DNA of 64,000 nt from Vespa crabro. Lineage: Eukaryota > Arthropoda > Insecta > Hymenoptera > Vespidae. The stretch spans positions 496,001 through 560,000 of the forward strand of contig NC_060968.1 of assembly GCF_910589235.1 (NCBI RefSeq), read 5' to 3'. Of this stretch, positions 46,511 through 59,160 are shown piece after piece. Made by a program: the position numbers and the translations under genes. A model generated the notes under the pieces. That model was not told the DNA's origin. It worked only from the letters and a program-made list of their open reading frames with translations, and did no database searches. Position 1 is the stretch's first letter, and every line of letters begins with the position of its first letter.

Positions 46511-47150
46511 CTCGGTTATTTGAGGCTTATGACAACTCTCTTGACTGTGCCAAAATCTGGTATCGAGTTAGCCCACATCCGCTGAGAGACTCGGGCGTGG
46601 ATCTTCGATCCCTCATTGACCTTTGCTCGAGATGTATACATGTACTCGTCGCTGCCAATGATCTCCTCCAGTTCCGGGAGCCCTTGCTTGAACGCATTAT
46701 TTACGTTCGTCTGTGCAGTCACAGCCGCTTTCATATTGGCAAGGAGAACTTTCGCTTAGGAGAGCTTCTCTCTCTCTCTCCATCTTTTGGTATCTTCTAA
46801 GGCTGAAAGCCTACGTTATTGTCGCTTTGAGTAGCAATGGCTTTTCCAATAGATTCGGGGATGATTTGTTGTTTAGTTTTATTTAGTTTGTTTTGATTCT
46901 CCATACATTTTATTCTTACTCCAGTGTGCCAGACCGTCTCGGAACGCAGCGCCTCAAGAAGTGATGGGGTAATCACCCTCGCTACTATCCCCATTATTGC
47001 GAGAGCTTTTGGCTATAAGGGCGGGAATGAAGCATCCCCCCTTGCCATTCACCTACTTCCTTCATCATGGATTGGGGCCCCTACAGGGTACTGACATCCG
47101 GGCCAGATGAGCCCTAGAAGGAGAGGAATGCTCCAATCCTACGCTGGGAG
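46511..47150 (-). pseudogene. R1-like element B2: gag N-terminal region and 5' leader
   Basis: The minus frame 46734-46516 reads KAAVTAQTNVNNAFKQGLPE, LEEIIGSDEYMYTSRAKVNE. Further 5' a frame (46994-46797) starts MGIVARVITPSLLEALRSET, with no recognised domain. A CT-rich run at about 46766-46780 is shared with B1 (31660). At about 47069-47139 a 10-bp stem (GGATTGGGGC with GCTCCAATCC, one wobble) may cap the leader. The element appears to begin at about 47150, beside GATAATAATAATAATAC. Confidence 0.6.
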
Positions 47151-47950
47151 GATAATAATAATAATACTGTTTTATTATTTGTTATTAAAGTTAATTAGAT
47201 GAAATTTGACGAATTCCATCCATATAACCACGATCACGTCCGCGTTCCTCCTATTTATGCACTGGATATATAAAACCAGTTGATGAGTGTCGCGTAATAT
47301 TATTTCCTGCAGATCAAAGCGCCTCCTATGCGATGATGATAAGTATTTCATAAATCTTAGTCGTAGTAGTAGATGCCCCTTGCACTAGCGGGGCCGCTGC
47401 TTTCGTAATATAGAGTAGATAGCACTGCATGAGTCCTCGGTGGGTCATCGAGTCTTCCGTCCAGTCATAGATTATAGTTCACGCAACTAACACGTCCTAG
47501 ATGGCAGCACTGGCCAACATCCGAGATGGCGTCCAAAACCACATAGCTCATGATCGACTCCACAAGCCAACCACAAACGGCGGCGCAATATTTATCATAG
47601 TAGTAGATGCCACTTGCTCTGACGGCGGCGCTGCCGTCGTAACATAAAGTAGATAGCGCTACATGAGACCTCGGAGGGCAATCAATTCTGCGTCCGCCCA
47701 TACATTATAGTTCGTTCAACTAACACGTTATGGTGTCCAAAATTTCGACAATACAACCGAACAAACTTTAACAAACAACTCGATAGATGTTCGATTTCTA
47801 GTCACGATTATTATCATCACTTGCTCACCGCTGACCAATTTACAAGGGAGATATAAAATTTTCGGCCGATAGAATTGAATGAACTAGTAAAAACGCAACG
47901 AAATAGGGAGCGCACGGCGATACTTCCCTTCCGTATCAATGCTATGATGG
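47151..47950. repeat. Unassigned DNA with a two-copy ~234-bp direct repeat
   Basis: The segment starting AGTAGTAGATGCC occurs at about 47366 and again at about 47600. The copies share TAGAGTAGATAGC-like, GGGTCATCGAGTCTTCCGTC-like and ATTATAGTTC...CAACTAACACG sequence, and lie 234 bp apart. The first copy continues to GATGGCGTCCAAAACC (about 47526), and the second, shorter by about 30 bases, to TATGGTGTCCAAAATT (about 47730). A TATATAAAA box lies at 47267-47275. No coding sequence is recognised. Confidence 0.65.
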
Positions 47951-47956
47951 ATCTCC

Positions 47957-47969
47957 AATAAATAAATAA

Positions 47970-48004
<35 letters not shown>

Positions 48005-48162
48005 GGATAATAATGATAATAACGATAATAAAGATAAAAATGATAATAACGATAATAACGATAATAATGATAATAACGATAATAACGTTAATACCGATAA
48101 TAATAACGATAATAACGTAAATATTAATAATAATAATAATAATAATAATAACCGCAATAACG

Positions 48163-48215
<53 letters not shown>
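47957..48215. repeat. AT-rich microsatellite
   Basis: It opens with AATAAATAAATAAA, then (AAT)n, then GATAATAACGATAATAACG-type units, then (AAT)n again. It runs straight into a satellite monomer at AAGTTATGTGAGTGCC. Confidence 0.95.
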
Positions 48216-48217
<2 letters not shown>

Positions 48218-51200
48218 GTTATGTGAGTGCCTATCAAACCAATGCGACTGTCGAACCTAGGAATATTCCAACATGTCGAGCGAAAGTTATGCGAGGACTT
48301 GTGAACGTACAATACTGACGGAATTGGAAATATTCCAACTAGTCGAGAGAAAGTTATGGGAGTACCACTCGAATGAATGTAACCATCGGACATGGATACA
48401 TTTCTACTCATCCTGGGAAAGTTATGAGACTTCCTCTCGAATCAATGCGTCTGTCGGACATGTAAATATTCAAACTAGTCGTGGAAAAGTTATGCGAGTG
48501 CAAATGGAAACATTTCGACTGACAGAAAAGGAAATATTCCGAAAGACGTGGGAAAGTAATGAGAGTGCCTCTCGTATCAGTATGACTAACGGACTTAAAT
48601 ATATACCGAATAGTCGAGAGAAAGTTTTGCGATTGACATGTGAACCAAGACGACAATCATGCTTGGAGATATACCGATTGGAAGAAGGAATGTTATGCGA
48701 GTGCCTCTCGATCCAATGCGACTCTCGGATATAGGTTTATTCCGACTGGGGGAGAGAAAGTTATGCGAGTGACTTGTGAATCAACGCGACTATCACACTT
48801 GGAAATGTTCCGATTAGTCGAGCGAATGATATGCGAATACCTCCCGAACCAATGCGGCTGTCGCACTTGAAAATATTACGCCTAGTCGAGAGAAAGTTTG
48901 GTGAGTACCTCTCGTACCAATGCGGCTGTCGGACTTGAAAATATTCTAACTAGTCAAGGGAGATTTGCGCGGCTGACTTGTGAGCCAATGCGACTGTCGG
49001 ACTTGGTAATATGTCGAAAAGTCGAGAAAAAGTTATGGGCGAGACTTGTGAACCGATGCCCCTGTGAGGTTTGGAAATATTTCGACTAGTCGAGGAAGAG
49101 TTTAGCGAGTGGCTCTCGGATCAAAACGGTCGGTCTAGGTACTATTCCGCCTAGTCGAAGGAATGTTATGCGAGTGACTTTAGAACCAATACGACTGAAG
49201 GGCTTGGAAAAATTCCGTCTAATTAAGGGAAAATCATGCGATTGCGTCTCAAACCAATGTCCCTGCCAGACTTGGAAATATTTCAATTGGTCCGATAAAG
49301 TTATGCGAGAGCCTCTCGGACTAAATTGACTATCGGACTTGAACATATTCCGAAAAGTCGAAGGAAAAATTTGCGAGTTCCTCTCGAAATAATGCAACTG
49401 TCGGACATGGAAATATGCTGACTAGTCGAAAGAAAGTTAAGCCACTGACTCGCGACTGACAGACTTGGAAATATTCCTACTAATCAAAGAAAAATTATGC
49501 AAGAGACATGTGAGACAATGATAATGTCGGGTTTGGAAATATCCCGCCTAGTCGAGGGAAAGTTATGTTAGTACCTCTAGGACCAATGCGGCTGCCAGTC
49601 TTGGGAATATTCCAATCTTTTTGGGGAAAATTATGCTAGTGCCTCTCGAACTATTGCGACTATCGGACTTGGAAAAACAGGCTAGTTGGGGAAGATTTAT
49701 GCGATTTCCTCTGTTACCATCATTGCTGTCGAATTTGGAGATATTCCAACTAGAAGGGAGGAATTTATGCGAGTGCCTCTGCGGCTATCGGACTTGAGAA
49801 TATACCGCCTATATGAGGTATAGTTATGCAGTACCCTCTAGAAACAATGCGGCAGTCGGACTTGGAAATATTCCAACTAGTAATGTGAGTGTTATGCGAA
49901 TGACTTGTGAACCATCGGGATTTTCGGACTTGGAAATATACCAATAGTCGAGGGAAAGCTATGCGCGTGATTCTCAAATAAACGCGACTATCCTACTTGG
50001 AAATATCGCGACTAGTCGAGCGAATTCTATACTACTGCATTTCAAATCAATGTGATTGTAGTGCTTGGAAATAATCTGCCTAGTTTTGGGAAAGTTATGC
50101 GAGGTTCTCTCGAACCAATGTAGCTCGTACTTAAAAATATTCCGAATAGTCGAGGGAAAGTTATGCGATGCTTTCCGAAAAAGGGCGACCGTCGGACTTG
50201 GAAATATTCCAACTAATCGTGGGAAAATCATGCAAGTAACTCTCGAACCAATGCAGCTGTAAGACTTACATATAATCCAACTAGTCGAGGGAAATTTATA
50301 CGAGTAACTTGTGAATCTATGCAACTGTATGGCTTTGAAGTATGCCGACATAGTCGCGGGAAAGTTATGCGAGTTACTTGTGATCCTATGCAGCTGTCGC
50401 CTTGGAAAAATTCCGACAAGTCGAGGTAAAGTTATGCGAGTGACACTTGAACCAATGCGATTGCCAGACTTGGAAATATTCCGACTTGGAGAGAATAAGA
50501 TTTATGAGTTTCTCTCGGACCAATACGGCTGTCGGACTTCAAAATAATTCGACTAGACGAAGGGAAGTTTTGGGATTGACACGTGAACCAAAGCGAATGT
50601 CGGAATTAGAAATAATCCGAGTAGTCGAGGGAATGATATGCTAATGCTTCTAGAACCAATGCGGTTGACGGACTTGAAAGTATTCAGACCAGTTGAGGTA
50701 AAATTGTACGAGTGACTATGGAACCGAAGCGGCTGTCGAACTTGAAAATATACCGACTTGTCTAGGAAAACTTATGCGATTGACTTTTGAGCAAATGCGA
50801 ATATCGGACTTGGAAATATTCGGAATAGTCGAGGGAAAGTTATGCAAGTGCATCTCGAACCAATGCGGCTGTCGGAATTGGAAATATTCCGACTTGTCAG
50901 GAGAAGTTATGCGAGTAACTCTCGATTCAATGCAGTTGTCGAACTATGCAATAACCCGACTAATCGAGAGAAAGTTAAGCGATTCTCTCTGGAACCAATG
51001 CAGATATAGGTCTTGGTAATATTCCAACTAGTCGGGCGAAAGTTATGTGAGTTCCTCTCGAATCAATACGGCTGACGGATTGGAAAATATTCCATCTATT
51101 CAATGGTAAGCTATGCGAATGCCTCTAGGGCCAATATGAAAGAATAGGAAAAAATCGGACTAGTCTAGGAAATGTTATGCGAGATCCACTCGAACCAAAA

Positions 51201-54200
51201 CGACAGTCGGACTTGGAACTATTCCGACATGTCCAGGGAATGTTATGTTTATGCTTCTCGAAACAATGCCGCTGTCGGGCTTACAAATATTTCGATTAGC
51301 CCAGCAAATTTTATACGAGTGACTCTTGTACCAATGCGATAGTATGACATGGAAATACTATGACTAGTCGTTTGAAAATTATGATTATGAATCCCGAACC
51401 ATTGCGACTGTCGGATTTGGAAGTAACACTACCAGTCGAGAAAGAGTTATGCGAGCGCCACTCGAAACAATGAAGCTGCCTGTCTGGACAATATTCCGAC
51501 TATTCGAGGTTAAGTTATGCGAGTGCCTCTAGAACCAGAACGACAGAAGGAATTGGAAATAATCCGACTAATCTAGGGAAACTTATGCGAGTGCAACTCG
51601 AATCAAAGCGACTGTCGCACTTGGAACTAATCCGAGTAGACGATTGAGAGTTAGGCGTGTACCTATCGAACCAATTCAGCTGTCGGACTTCGAAATGTTC
51701 TGACGAGTCGAAGAAAAGTTATGCGAGTGACACACGAACCAATGCAACTGCCGAACTTGGTAAGTCCCACCGAGTCCAGGGTAAGTTATGCGATTGCCTC
51801 TGGAAACAATGCAGATGTCGGACAAGGTAATATTCCAACTAGACGAGAGAATGTTATGTGAGTGCCTCCCGAACCAATACGGCTGTCGGACAAGGATATA
51901 TTCCGACATGTCGGGGGTAATTATGGGAATGGCCCCAGACCCATTCCGACTGTCGCACTTGGAAAAATTCCGACTATACGAGCGAACGTTATGCGAATGC
52001 CACTCGTGCCTAAAGGACTGTCTGACATGGAATTATTACGATTAGTCAAGGAATAGTTATGCGAGTGATTTGTGAACCAATGTGATTTACAGACTAGGAA
52101 ATATTCTGACTGGTCGAAGGAAAGTTATGCAACTCCGTCACGAAAAAGCGACTGTCGAAATAGGAAAGGTTCCCACTAGACGAAGGAAAGTTATGCCAGT
52201 GCCCAGCGAACTGGTCTGACCAGTACCCATGCGGTTGTTGGACTTGGAAATATCCAGACATGTCGGGAGAATTAATTCGAGTGCATCTTGAACCAATGCG
52301 GCTGTCGGACTTGGAAATATTCCGACTAGTTGAGAAAGAGTTATGCGAGTGCATTACCAACCAATACGGTTGCTGGACATGGTAATATTCCGACTGGTCG
52401 AGGGTAAGTAATAAGAGTGTCTCTCGAAACAAAGCAACTGTCTTACTTGGAAATATTACGACTAGTAAAGGAAAAGTTATCCGAGTGACTAGTGAACCAA
52501 TGCAAACGACCGGCTTGGTAATATAACGTCAAATCGAGGGAAAGTTGTGCGAATGCCTCTCGATCGAATGCGACTGTCGAACTTGGAATTATTCAGACTA
52601 TGCGAGGGAACGTTAAACGAGTGCCAATTGTATCTAAAGAACTGTCGGTCTTGGAATTATTCCGAGTAGTCGAGAGAAAGTTATCAAGTGACTCGAATCA
52701 ATGCGACACACGGACATGGAAATTACTCGATTTGATGAAGGAATGTAATGCGAAGTGCCTCTTGAAACAATTCGCCTATGGGACGTACAAATATTCCATC
52801 AATTTTGGCGATACTTTTGCTTGTGCTACTCAAATCAAAGAGACTGTTGGTCTTGGATATAATCCGATTGGCCGAGGGAGAGTTATGCGAGTTTTTATCG
52901 AAACAATGCAACTGTCGAAATTGGAAAAATTCCGCTAGTCTAGGGAAGTTCGCGCGAGTACTTCTCGGACCAACGCGACTATAGCACTTAGAAATGTTCC
53001 TACTAGTTTAGGGAAAATAATGTTAGGGCATCTTGATTGCGAAAGTCAGTCCTAGAAATATTACGCTTGGTCGAGGGAACATTCTGTGATAGTCCCTTGA
53101 AACAATGCGACTTTCGCCTTTGGAAATATTCCGACATGTCGAAAGAAAGATATGCGAGAACCTCTAAAAATATTGCGACTATCGGAATTAGAAACATTCC
53201 GACCATTCAAGAGAAAGTTATGCTAATGCTTTTCGAACCAATGCGACAGTCACACCATAAAATATTCCGATTAGTCGAGAGAAAGATATGCGAGTGTCTC
53301 TCGAACCAATACAATTGTCAGATCTTTGAATTTTCCGACATGTCAAGGAAAAGTTAAGCAATTGCCTCATGAACCAATGCGACTGCCTGACTTCAAAACA
53401 TTACGACTAATTAAGAGTATGTTATACGAGTGCTTCTCTAACCAGTGCATCTTTCGGACTTGGAAATATTCCGTCTGCTCGAAGGAATTTTTGCGCGTTC
53501 CACTTGTACCAGTGCGTCTTTCGGAAATATTCCAACTAGTCAAGAGAAATTTGTGCGAGTGCTTCTCGAATCAATGCGACTGTCGGACTCGGAACTTTCT
53601 GACTAGTCGAAGGAGATTTGTGCGAGTGCTCTCAAATTATTTCGACTCACGGACTTGGAAACAATCCGCTTAGACGAGGAATAGTTATGCGAATGCCTCT
53701 CGAAACAATACGACAATCGGAACTAGTAATACTCAGTCATATCTAGGGAAGTTATACGAATGCTTCCCTAACCAGTACGTCATTCGGGCTTGAAATTTTC
53801 TGTCTAGTCGAGAGAAAGATGTGCGAGTGACTCTCGGATCAATGCGTCGCTCGGACGTAGAGGAATTATCACTAGTCCAGGGTAAGTTTTGCGAGAGCCT
53901 CACCAGACAATGCGACTGTCGCACTTACACATATTTCCACTAGTCGAGGCAGAGCTGTGAGAGTGCCTTTCGAACCAATGCTACTTTCGAACTTCTAAAA
54001 ATTCCGACTAGTCGAGGGAAAGTTATTCGAGTGCCTCCCAAAACAATGTGTCTGTCGGACGTAGATATATTCCAACTAGCCGAGGGAATGTTATGAGTGT
54101 GCCTCTCGTACCAATGCGACTGTCGGAGTTAGAAATGTTCCGACTACAGTAAGGAAAGTTGTGCAAATACCTCTCGCAACAATGCGACTATCGGAATTGG

Positions 54201-56498
54201 AAATATTCCGACTGGTCAAAGGAAAGATGTGCGTGTCCACTCGAACCCATGTGACTGTATTACTCGGAACATTTCGACAATTCGATGGAAAGTTGCGCGA
54301 GTTCCTCTCCAACCAATCCAACTGCCGGACTTGGAATCACTCCGACTAGTCGAGGGAAATATACGTGTGTGCCGCTCGATCCAATGCGTCTGTAGGACCT
54401 AGAAATTTTCCGACTAGCCGAGGGAACGTTATGCGAGTGCTTCAAGGAACAATGCGAATGTCGAAGCTAGAAACATTCCGACTAGTTGTGGGAAAGTTAT
54501 GCGAGCGGAACTGTAACCAATGCTACTGTCGGACAAAGATATTTTCCGAATAGTCTAGGAAAAATTATGGGAGTGCCTCTCTAACCATTGCGATGATAGG
54601 ACCTAGTAATATTCTATGTAGTCGAGGAAAAGTTATGCGAATGACTTAAGAAGTAATGTGATTTTGTGACTTGGTAACATTTCGACTAGTTAAGGAAAAG
54701 GTATGTGAGTGCCCCTCGTACCAATCCTCCTGCTGTAATTGCGATCATTCCGACTATTCGAAAGAAAGTTTTACGTGTAACTCTCGAACCAATTCAATTG
54801 TCTGACTTAAAGATATTCTACTACTCGAGGGAAAGATATGAGAAAGCACCTAGAACCAATGCGATTGTCGGACTTAACAATATTCCTTCTAATCGAAGTA
54901 AGATTATGTGAGGGACTTGTGAACCAATGAGACTCTCGGGCTTATAAATATTCTGACTAGTCGAGGGACATTCAGACGAATGATTTGTGGAACAATGTAA
55001 CTGGTGGACTTAGAAATATTCCGACTAGTTGAGGGAAAGCTATGCGAGTGCCTCTCGATCCAATGCGAGTGCCGGACTTAGAACTATTCCGACTAGTCGA
55101 GTTAAAGTTGTACGAGTATCTCTCGAATCATTGCGGCTGACGGTCTTGGAAGTATTCCGACTAGTCGTGACAAAGTTATGCGAGCGCCACGCGAAGCAAA
55201 GCTACTGTCAGACATGGAAATATCCTGACAACTCGAGGGATAGTTATGCGAGTTACTTGTGAGCCTATGCGAATGACGTGCTTGGAAATATTACGACTAG
55301 TCAAGGAAAATTTATGCTAATGCCTCTCGAGCCAATGCAATTGTGGTACTTGGAAATATTTCGATCACTTGAGGAAAATTTATGCGAGTGTCTTGTGAGC
55401 CTATGTGATCCATAAACTTGGAAAGATATCGACCAGTCGAAAGAAAGTTATGCGTGTGCCTACCGAAACAATTTGGATATTGCACTTGGAAATAATCCGA
55501 CATGACGGGTGATTTTATGCGAGTGCCTGTAGATGAAATGCGACTTGCTGACTTGGAAATATCCCGCCCAGTCGATGAAAAGTTATGCGAGTGATACTCG
55601 AAGCAATGCGGCTGTCGGTCTTGGAAATATTCCGACGATTTGAGGGAAAGTTATGCGAATGCAACACGAATTAAAGCGAATGTCAGAATTGGAAATATTC
55701 CGACTATTCGAGAGGCAGATATGCGAATGACATGTGAACCAATGTGACAGTTACTCTCAGAAATATTCCGACAAGAATGGAATGATATATGAGTTCCTAT
55801 CGATCCAATGCTGCTGTCAGACGTGGAAATATTCCGACTAGTCGAGGGAAACTTTTGCGAGTGCCACTCCACCCAAAGCGACTATCGTACAGAAAATATT
55901 CCGATTGGTCGGGGGAGAGTTATGCGAATGACTTGTAAACCGATGCAACTTGCTGACTTGGAACCATTCCGACTAGTCGGGGGAAATGTTTTGCGAGTTC
56001 CTTCTGAGCCAAAGCGACTGTCGAAATGGGAAATATTTCGACAAGTCGAAGGAAGGTTGTGCGAGTGATTTTGAACCAATTCGAGTGTTGAACATGGAAA
56101 AATTCCCACTTCTCGAGGGAAGGTTATGCGAGTAATTCTCCGAACAAAGCGAATGTCGGACTTAGAAATATTCCGATTACTCGAGGAAAAGTTATGAGAG
56201 TGCTTCTTGAAACAAGGCGACTGTCATACTTGGAATTATTCCGACTAGTAGAGAGAATGATATACGCGTGCCTTTCGAACCAATGTGACCGTCGGACTTC
56301 GCAATATTCATTTTCGTCGAGAAAAAGTTAAACGAGTGCATCTCAAAGCAATACGACTGCTTGAGATAGAAATATTCTGACTATAAATGGTAAAGTTATG
56401 AGAGCGCGTCTAGAACCAATGCGATAGCCGGAATTATCAATATTCCGTCTTATCGAAGTAAAGTTATGTGAGTGACTTGTGAACCAATGAGACTGTCT
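48216..56498 (+). repeat. 68-bp satellite array, block 4 (plus orientation)
   Basis: About 122 monomers in plus orientation, the longest uninterrupted block. The stretch 52915-53500 is alignable with 63371-63740 variant by variant. Both carry a rare shortened monomer near GCATCTTGATTGCGAAAGTC and GATAGTCCCTTGA. The last three monomers (56260-56498) match the last three of block 1 (10400-10640), in front of the same satellite 2. Confidence 0.95.
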
Positions 56499-56499
56499 T

Positions 56500-57680
56500 A
56501 TATTCTTCTAATTCCTGTTACTTAAAGAACGTTTACTGAATTACTTGATCCAACTGTCTTGGTTGTTTTTTATGCCTTTTAACCAGAAGTATCTTTTACC
56601 AAGTACGTTGATCATATGTTCTTCTCTTTCTCAAGTCTCTTACTTAAAATATAAGCACCAAAACACTTATTACAAGTTCTGTCTTTTCATTCTAAGTCCC
56701 TTGACTTAAAGTACTTTTACTAAAGAACTTTAGATGTGTTCTTTCCTCCCTTTTCTAAGTCTCCTTATCTAAACCACTTTTAAAGTACCTAGATTGTATG
56801 CTCTTTCCTCTCCAAAATTATGCTCTTACCCTCCCTTAAAGTACTTTACCAAAGTACCTCCACGATGATTGATTATATACCTCCCCTTCCAATTCCTGTC
56901 AGTCAAAGTATTTTTACTAAAGAATCTTGATTGAGTGTTCTCTCTTTCCTTCCCAAAATCCTTTCATGTAAAGTATTACCACCAAAGTACTTCATCATAT
57001 GTTCCCTCTTTTCCTTCCAAATCGTCTCACGTAAAGTATTCATACATAAAAACTTGTATTATATGTTCCTCCTCTTCTCTTCCAAGTTCTTCTACGTAAA
57101 GTACTTTCACTAAAGTAACTTGACAATGTGCTCTTTCTTTAGTTCCTATGTCCTTCTACTCACAATACTTTTGCCAAAGTACATGATTACAAGATTATTC
57201 TTTCCCATCTAAGTCCTTTTATTCAAGGTACTTCTACTAATGTACTTGTTTATATGTTCTGTTGCTTCAATGTCATCTTTCCCAAAGTACTTTACCTAAT
57301 AACTTTGATCATATGACCCATCCTTCCTCAATATGCCCATTTACTTAAAGTCATACTATAAGAATCTTGATCACATATTCTCTCTTTTCCTTCTGAGTCC
57401 CTTTACTTAAAGTATTTTAATGAAAGAACATTGATCTTCTTTCATTCTTCTCCCCTATAAGCCCTCTTACTTAAAGTGCCCTTGTTAGAATATCTTGATT
57501 ATATGTTCCTTCTCTACTTCCCTAAATGCTTAACTTAAATTTTGTTAATAGAGCACCCAGACTAGATGATCTCAGACCACTCTTTTAAGCCCTTTCATTT
57601 AAAGCATTTCATAAAAGTTCCTCAACGTTTGTCTGATCATCGCACCGTCACTCCACTGTTAATGGAAGTATAACTGAAAG
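56500..57680. repeat. ~63-bp satellite 2, copy 2
   Basis: It is paralogous to 10790-11940: the same unit, the same order of variants, and about four fifths identity by eye. A 60-codon open frame is again present (56931-57113), with about 41 of 60 residues identical to the frame at 11178-11360. The substitutions look as expected for non-coding drift, so no gene is inferred. Confidence 0.85.
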
Positions 57681-58206
57681 GTACTACTTTCCTTCACAAA
57701 TTATTATCATTATTACTTTTCTTTTTGTTTTTTTAAAGCGTTTTCTTTCAGCTTAAAAGTTTTCCTTCGGCTTCTTCTTATCTTATATTTAATTAAGAAG
57801 ATGCCCCTTTGAATTCCATGATGGTTGCCCGTGGGGAAAAATATTCCGGAAGTGAACTAGTTTCACATTCGGATATCCGGGTGGAGGCTTTCCCAAGGTG
57901 GTTAGCGTGCTGAAAAGTAGCTCGCGAATAGCGTCGCTGAATGCAGCTAGCGAGACACCGAATGTTACGAGTGGATACCCTTCCTTGTGAGGCAGCGTAA
58001 GGACGCAGCAACACGCCGGGCTAGTGCGCGATCGTGATCCAATCGTGATCCGCTCACCAAGCGATCTTCAGCTGCGTTTCTACCCTCGCACAAGCTGGGC
58101 TGTATCAAGTGGTAGCCAGTCTTCGAGATTCTATAGTAGTCTTGAAAAGGTGCGGTAGGAGTTTGGTAAGGCCATCTTCTATGAACGTGCAAACAAATGC
58201 CGTTGA
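57681..58206 (-). pseudogene. Unidentified poly(A)-tailed retroposon (copy 3 of 3), 3' part
   Basis: On the minus strand, a frame (58014-57793) ends with SLPEYFSPRATIMEF, as in the copies at 202-510 and 12217-12029. Farther upstream, LPHLFKTTIESRRLATT is followed by the shared TGA. A tail of A7, then A5, then TAATAATGATAATAA follows the ORF. It is cut at about 58206 by direct fusion to plus-strand ORF2 of the R1-like element. Relative to the 12-kb copy, about 1.5 kb has been lost at this junction. Confidence 0.55.
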
Positions 58207-59160
58207 CGCTAATTCGTGCCAAATGAGTTAGTTGAAGGAAATTCGTTACGGAACAGAGCAACGCGAAACTATGGGAGTACGTTTACAAACAGACAGGAAA
58301 ACTACGCGACAAAAGAGTAATTAGTACATTTAAACGAGACGAAGGGAAGACAATGAACATCCAAGGAACGGCTAGAGTCCGCCTCAATACGCATGTCCCG
58401 GACGATAGCGTGTTCGAAGAGACAGAACAGCGAGCGGTACGGAATCTCAATAAACGTTCTCGAAACGGCAGATGCCCCACTCTTCACGGAGGAAGAGGTA
58501 GCACGGTCATAGGGTCACTCAAAAACGATTAAGCCCCGAACCCATGAGATTTCATCGAGGTGAGTGTGCTCAAAAGAGCATTTGCCGTCATCCCATCACA
58601 ATTTGTGGATATTTTCATCAAATGCCTTCAATGGAGTACCTTCCCGTCGAAGGTCCCGTGAAGTCGATAACAAAGACACAGATGACCCCGAGCCCTACCG
58701 TTTGATATGCCTTCTCTCCGTCATCGGGAATGTTATGGGATGGCTGCTTAAGCTTCGCCTCACCGAAACATCCCTCACGCCGGGATAAATATCGGACAAA
58801 CAGTTTGGGTTTGTGCAGGGACGTTCCACAGATGACGCAATCGTAAAGATGCGTCGAATCGTTTCTGCATTCTCACGGTGATATGTTGTCGCGTTGTTAT
58901 ACGACATCTCGGGGCCTTTAACAACGTTTGGTGGCTTCTACTTCTCAAGGCGCTCCAAGGTCGAGATTGCACGAGGAGCGCCGTTGAAATGATGACAAGC
59001 TACTTCGCGGACCGTAAGGTCAAAATCGCTCTGAGAGAATATGAGGTTTCAAAGCAAGCTTCGAGATAATTCCAACAAGGATCGGCATTCGGTCCCCTTC
59101 TGATCCCCTTCTGATCCCCTTCTGATCCCCTTTTGATGGAAACTCATGTACGACCAGCTC
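58207..59160 (+). pseudogene. R1-like element A2: linker and RT motifs up to motif B
   Basis: The plus strand reads AKLVSWKKFVTEQSN, GKLRDKRVISTFKRDEGKTM, ARVRLNTHVPDDSVFEE, then across several frames LICLLSVIGNVMGWLLKLRL, QFGFVQGRSTDDAIVKMRRI, HLGAFNNVWWLLLLKAL and FADRKVKIALREY. Near 59080-59160 come QGSAFGPLL and LMYDQLLRILE. Motif A has lost its first Asp context (HLGAFNN instead of DxxGAFNN). The segment 58390-59160 is missing from copy A1. The copy is broken by at least five frameshifts and stops. Confidence 0.75.
59094..59137 (+). repeat. Four tandem 11-bp units inside RT motif B
   Basis: CCCCTTCTGAT occurs four times in a row (59094-59104, 59105-59115, 59116-59126, 59127-59137, the last with one change). 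It interrupts the QGSAFGPLL box. As 11 is not a multiple of three, the expansion destroys the frame. It probably arose after the element had died. Confidence 0.9.

Noticed and set aside
47066..47150. HDV-like ribozyme at the 5' end of element B2
   Set aside because: A 7-bp P1-like stem exists, but there is no GG after P1', no TCCxCGC loop and no P4 followed by GCGAA.
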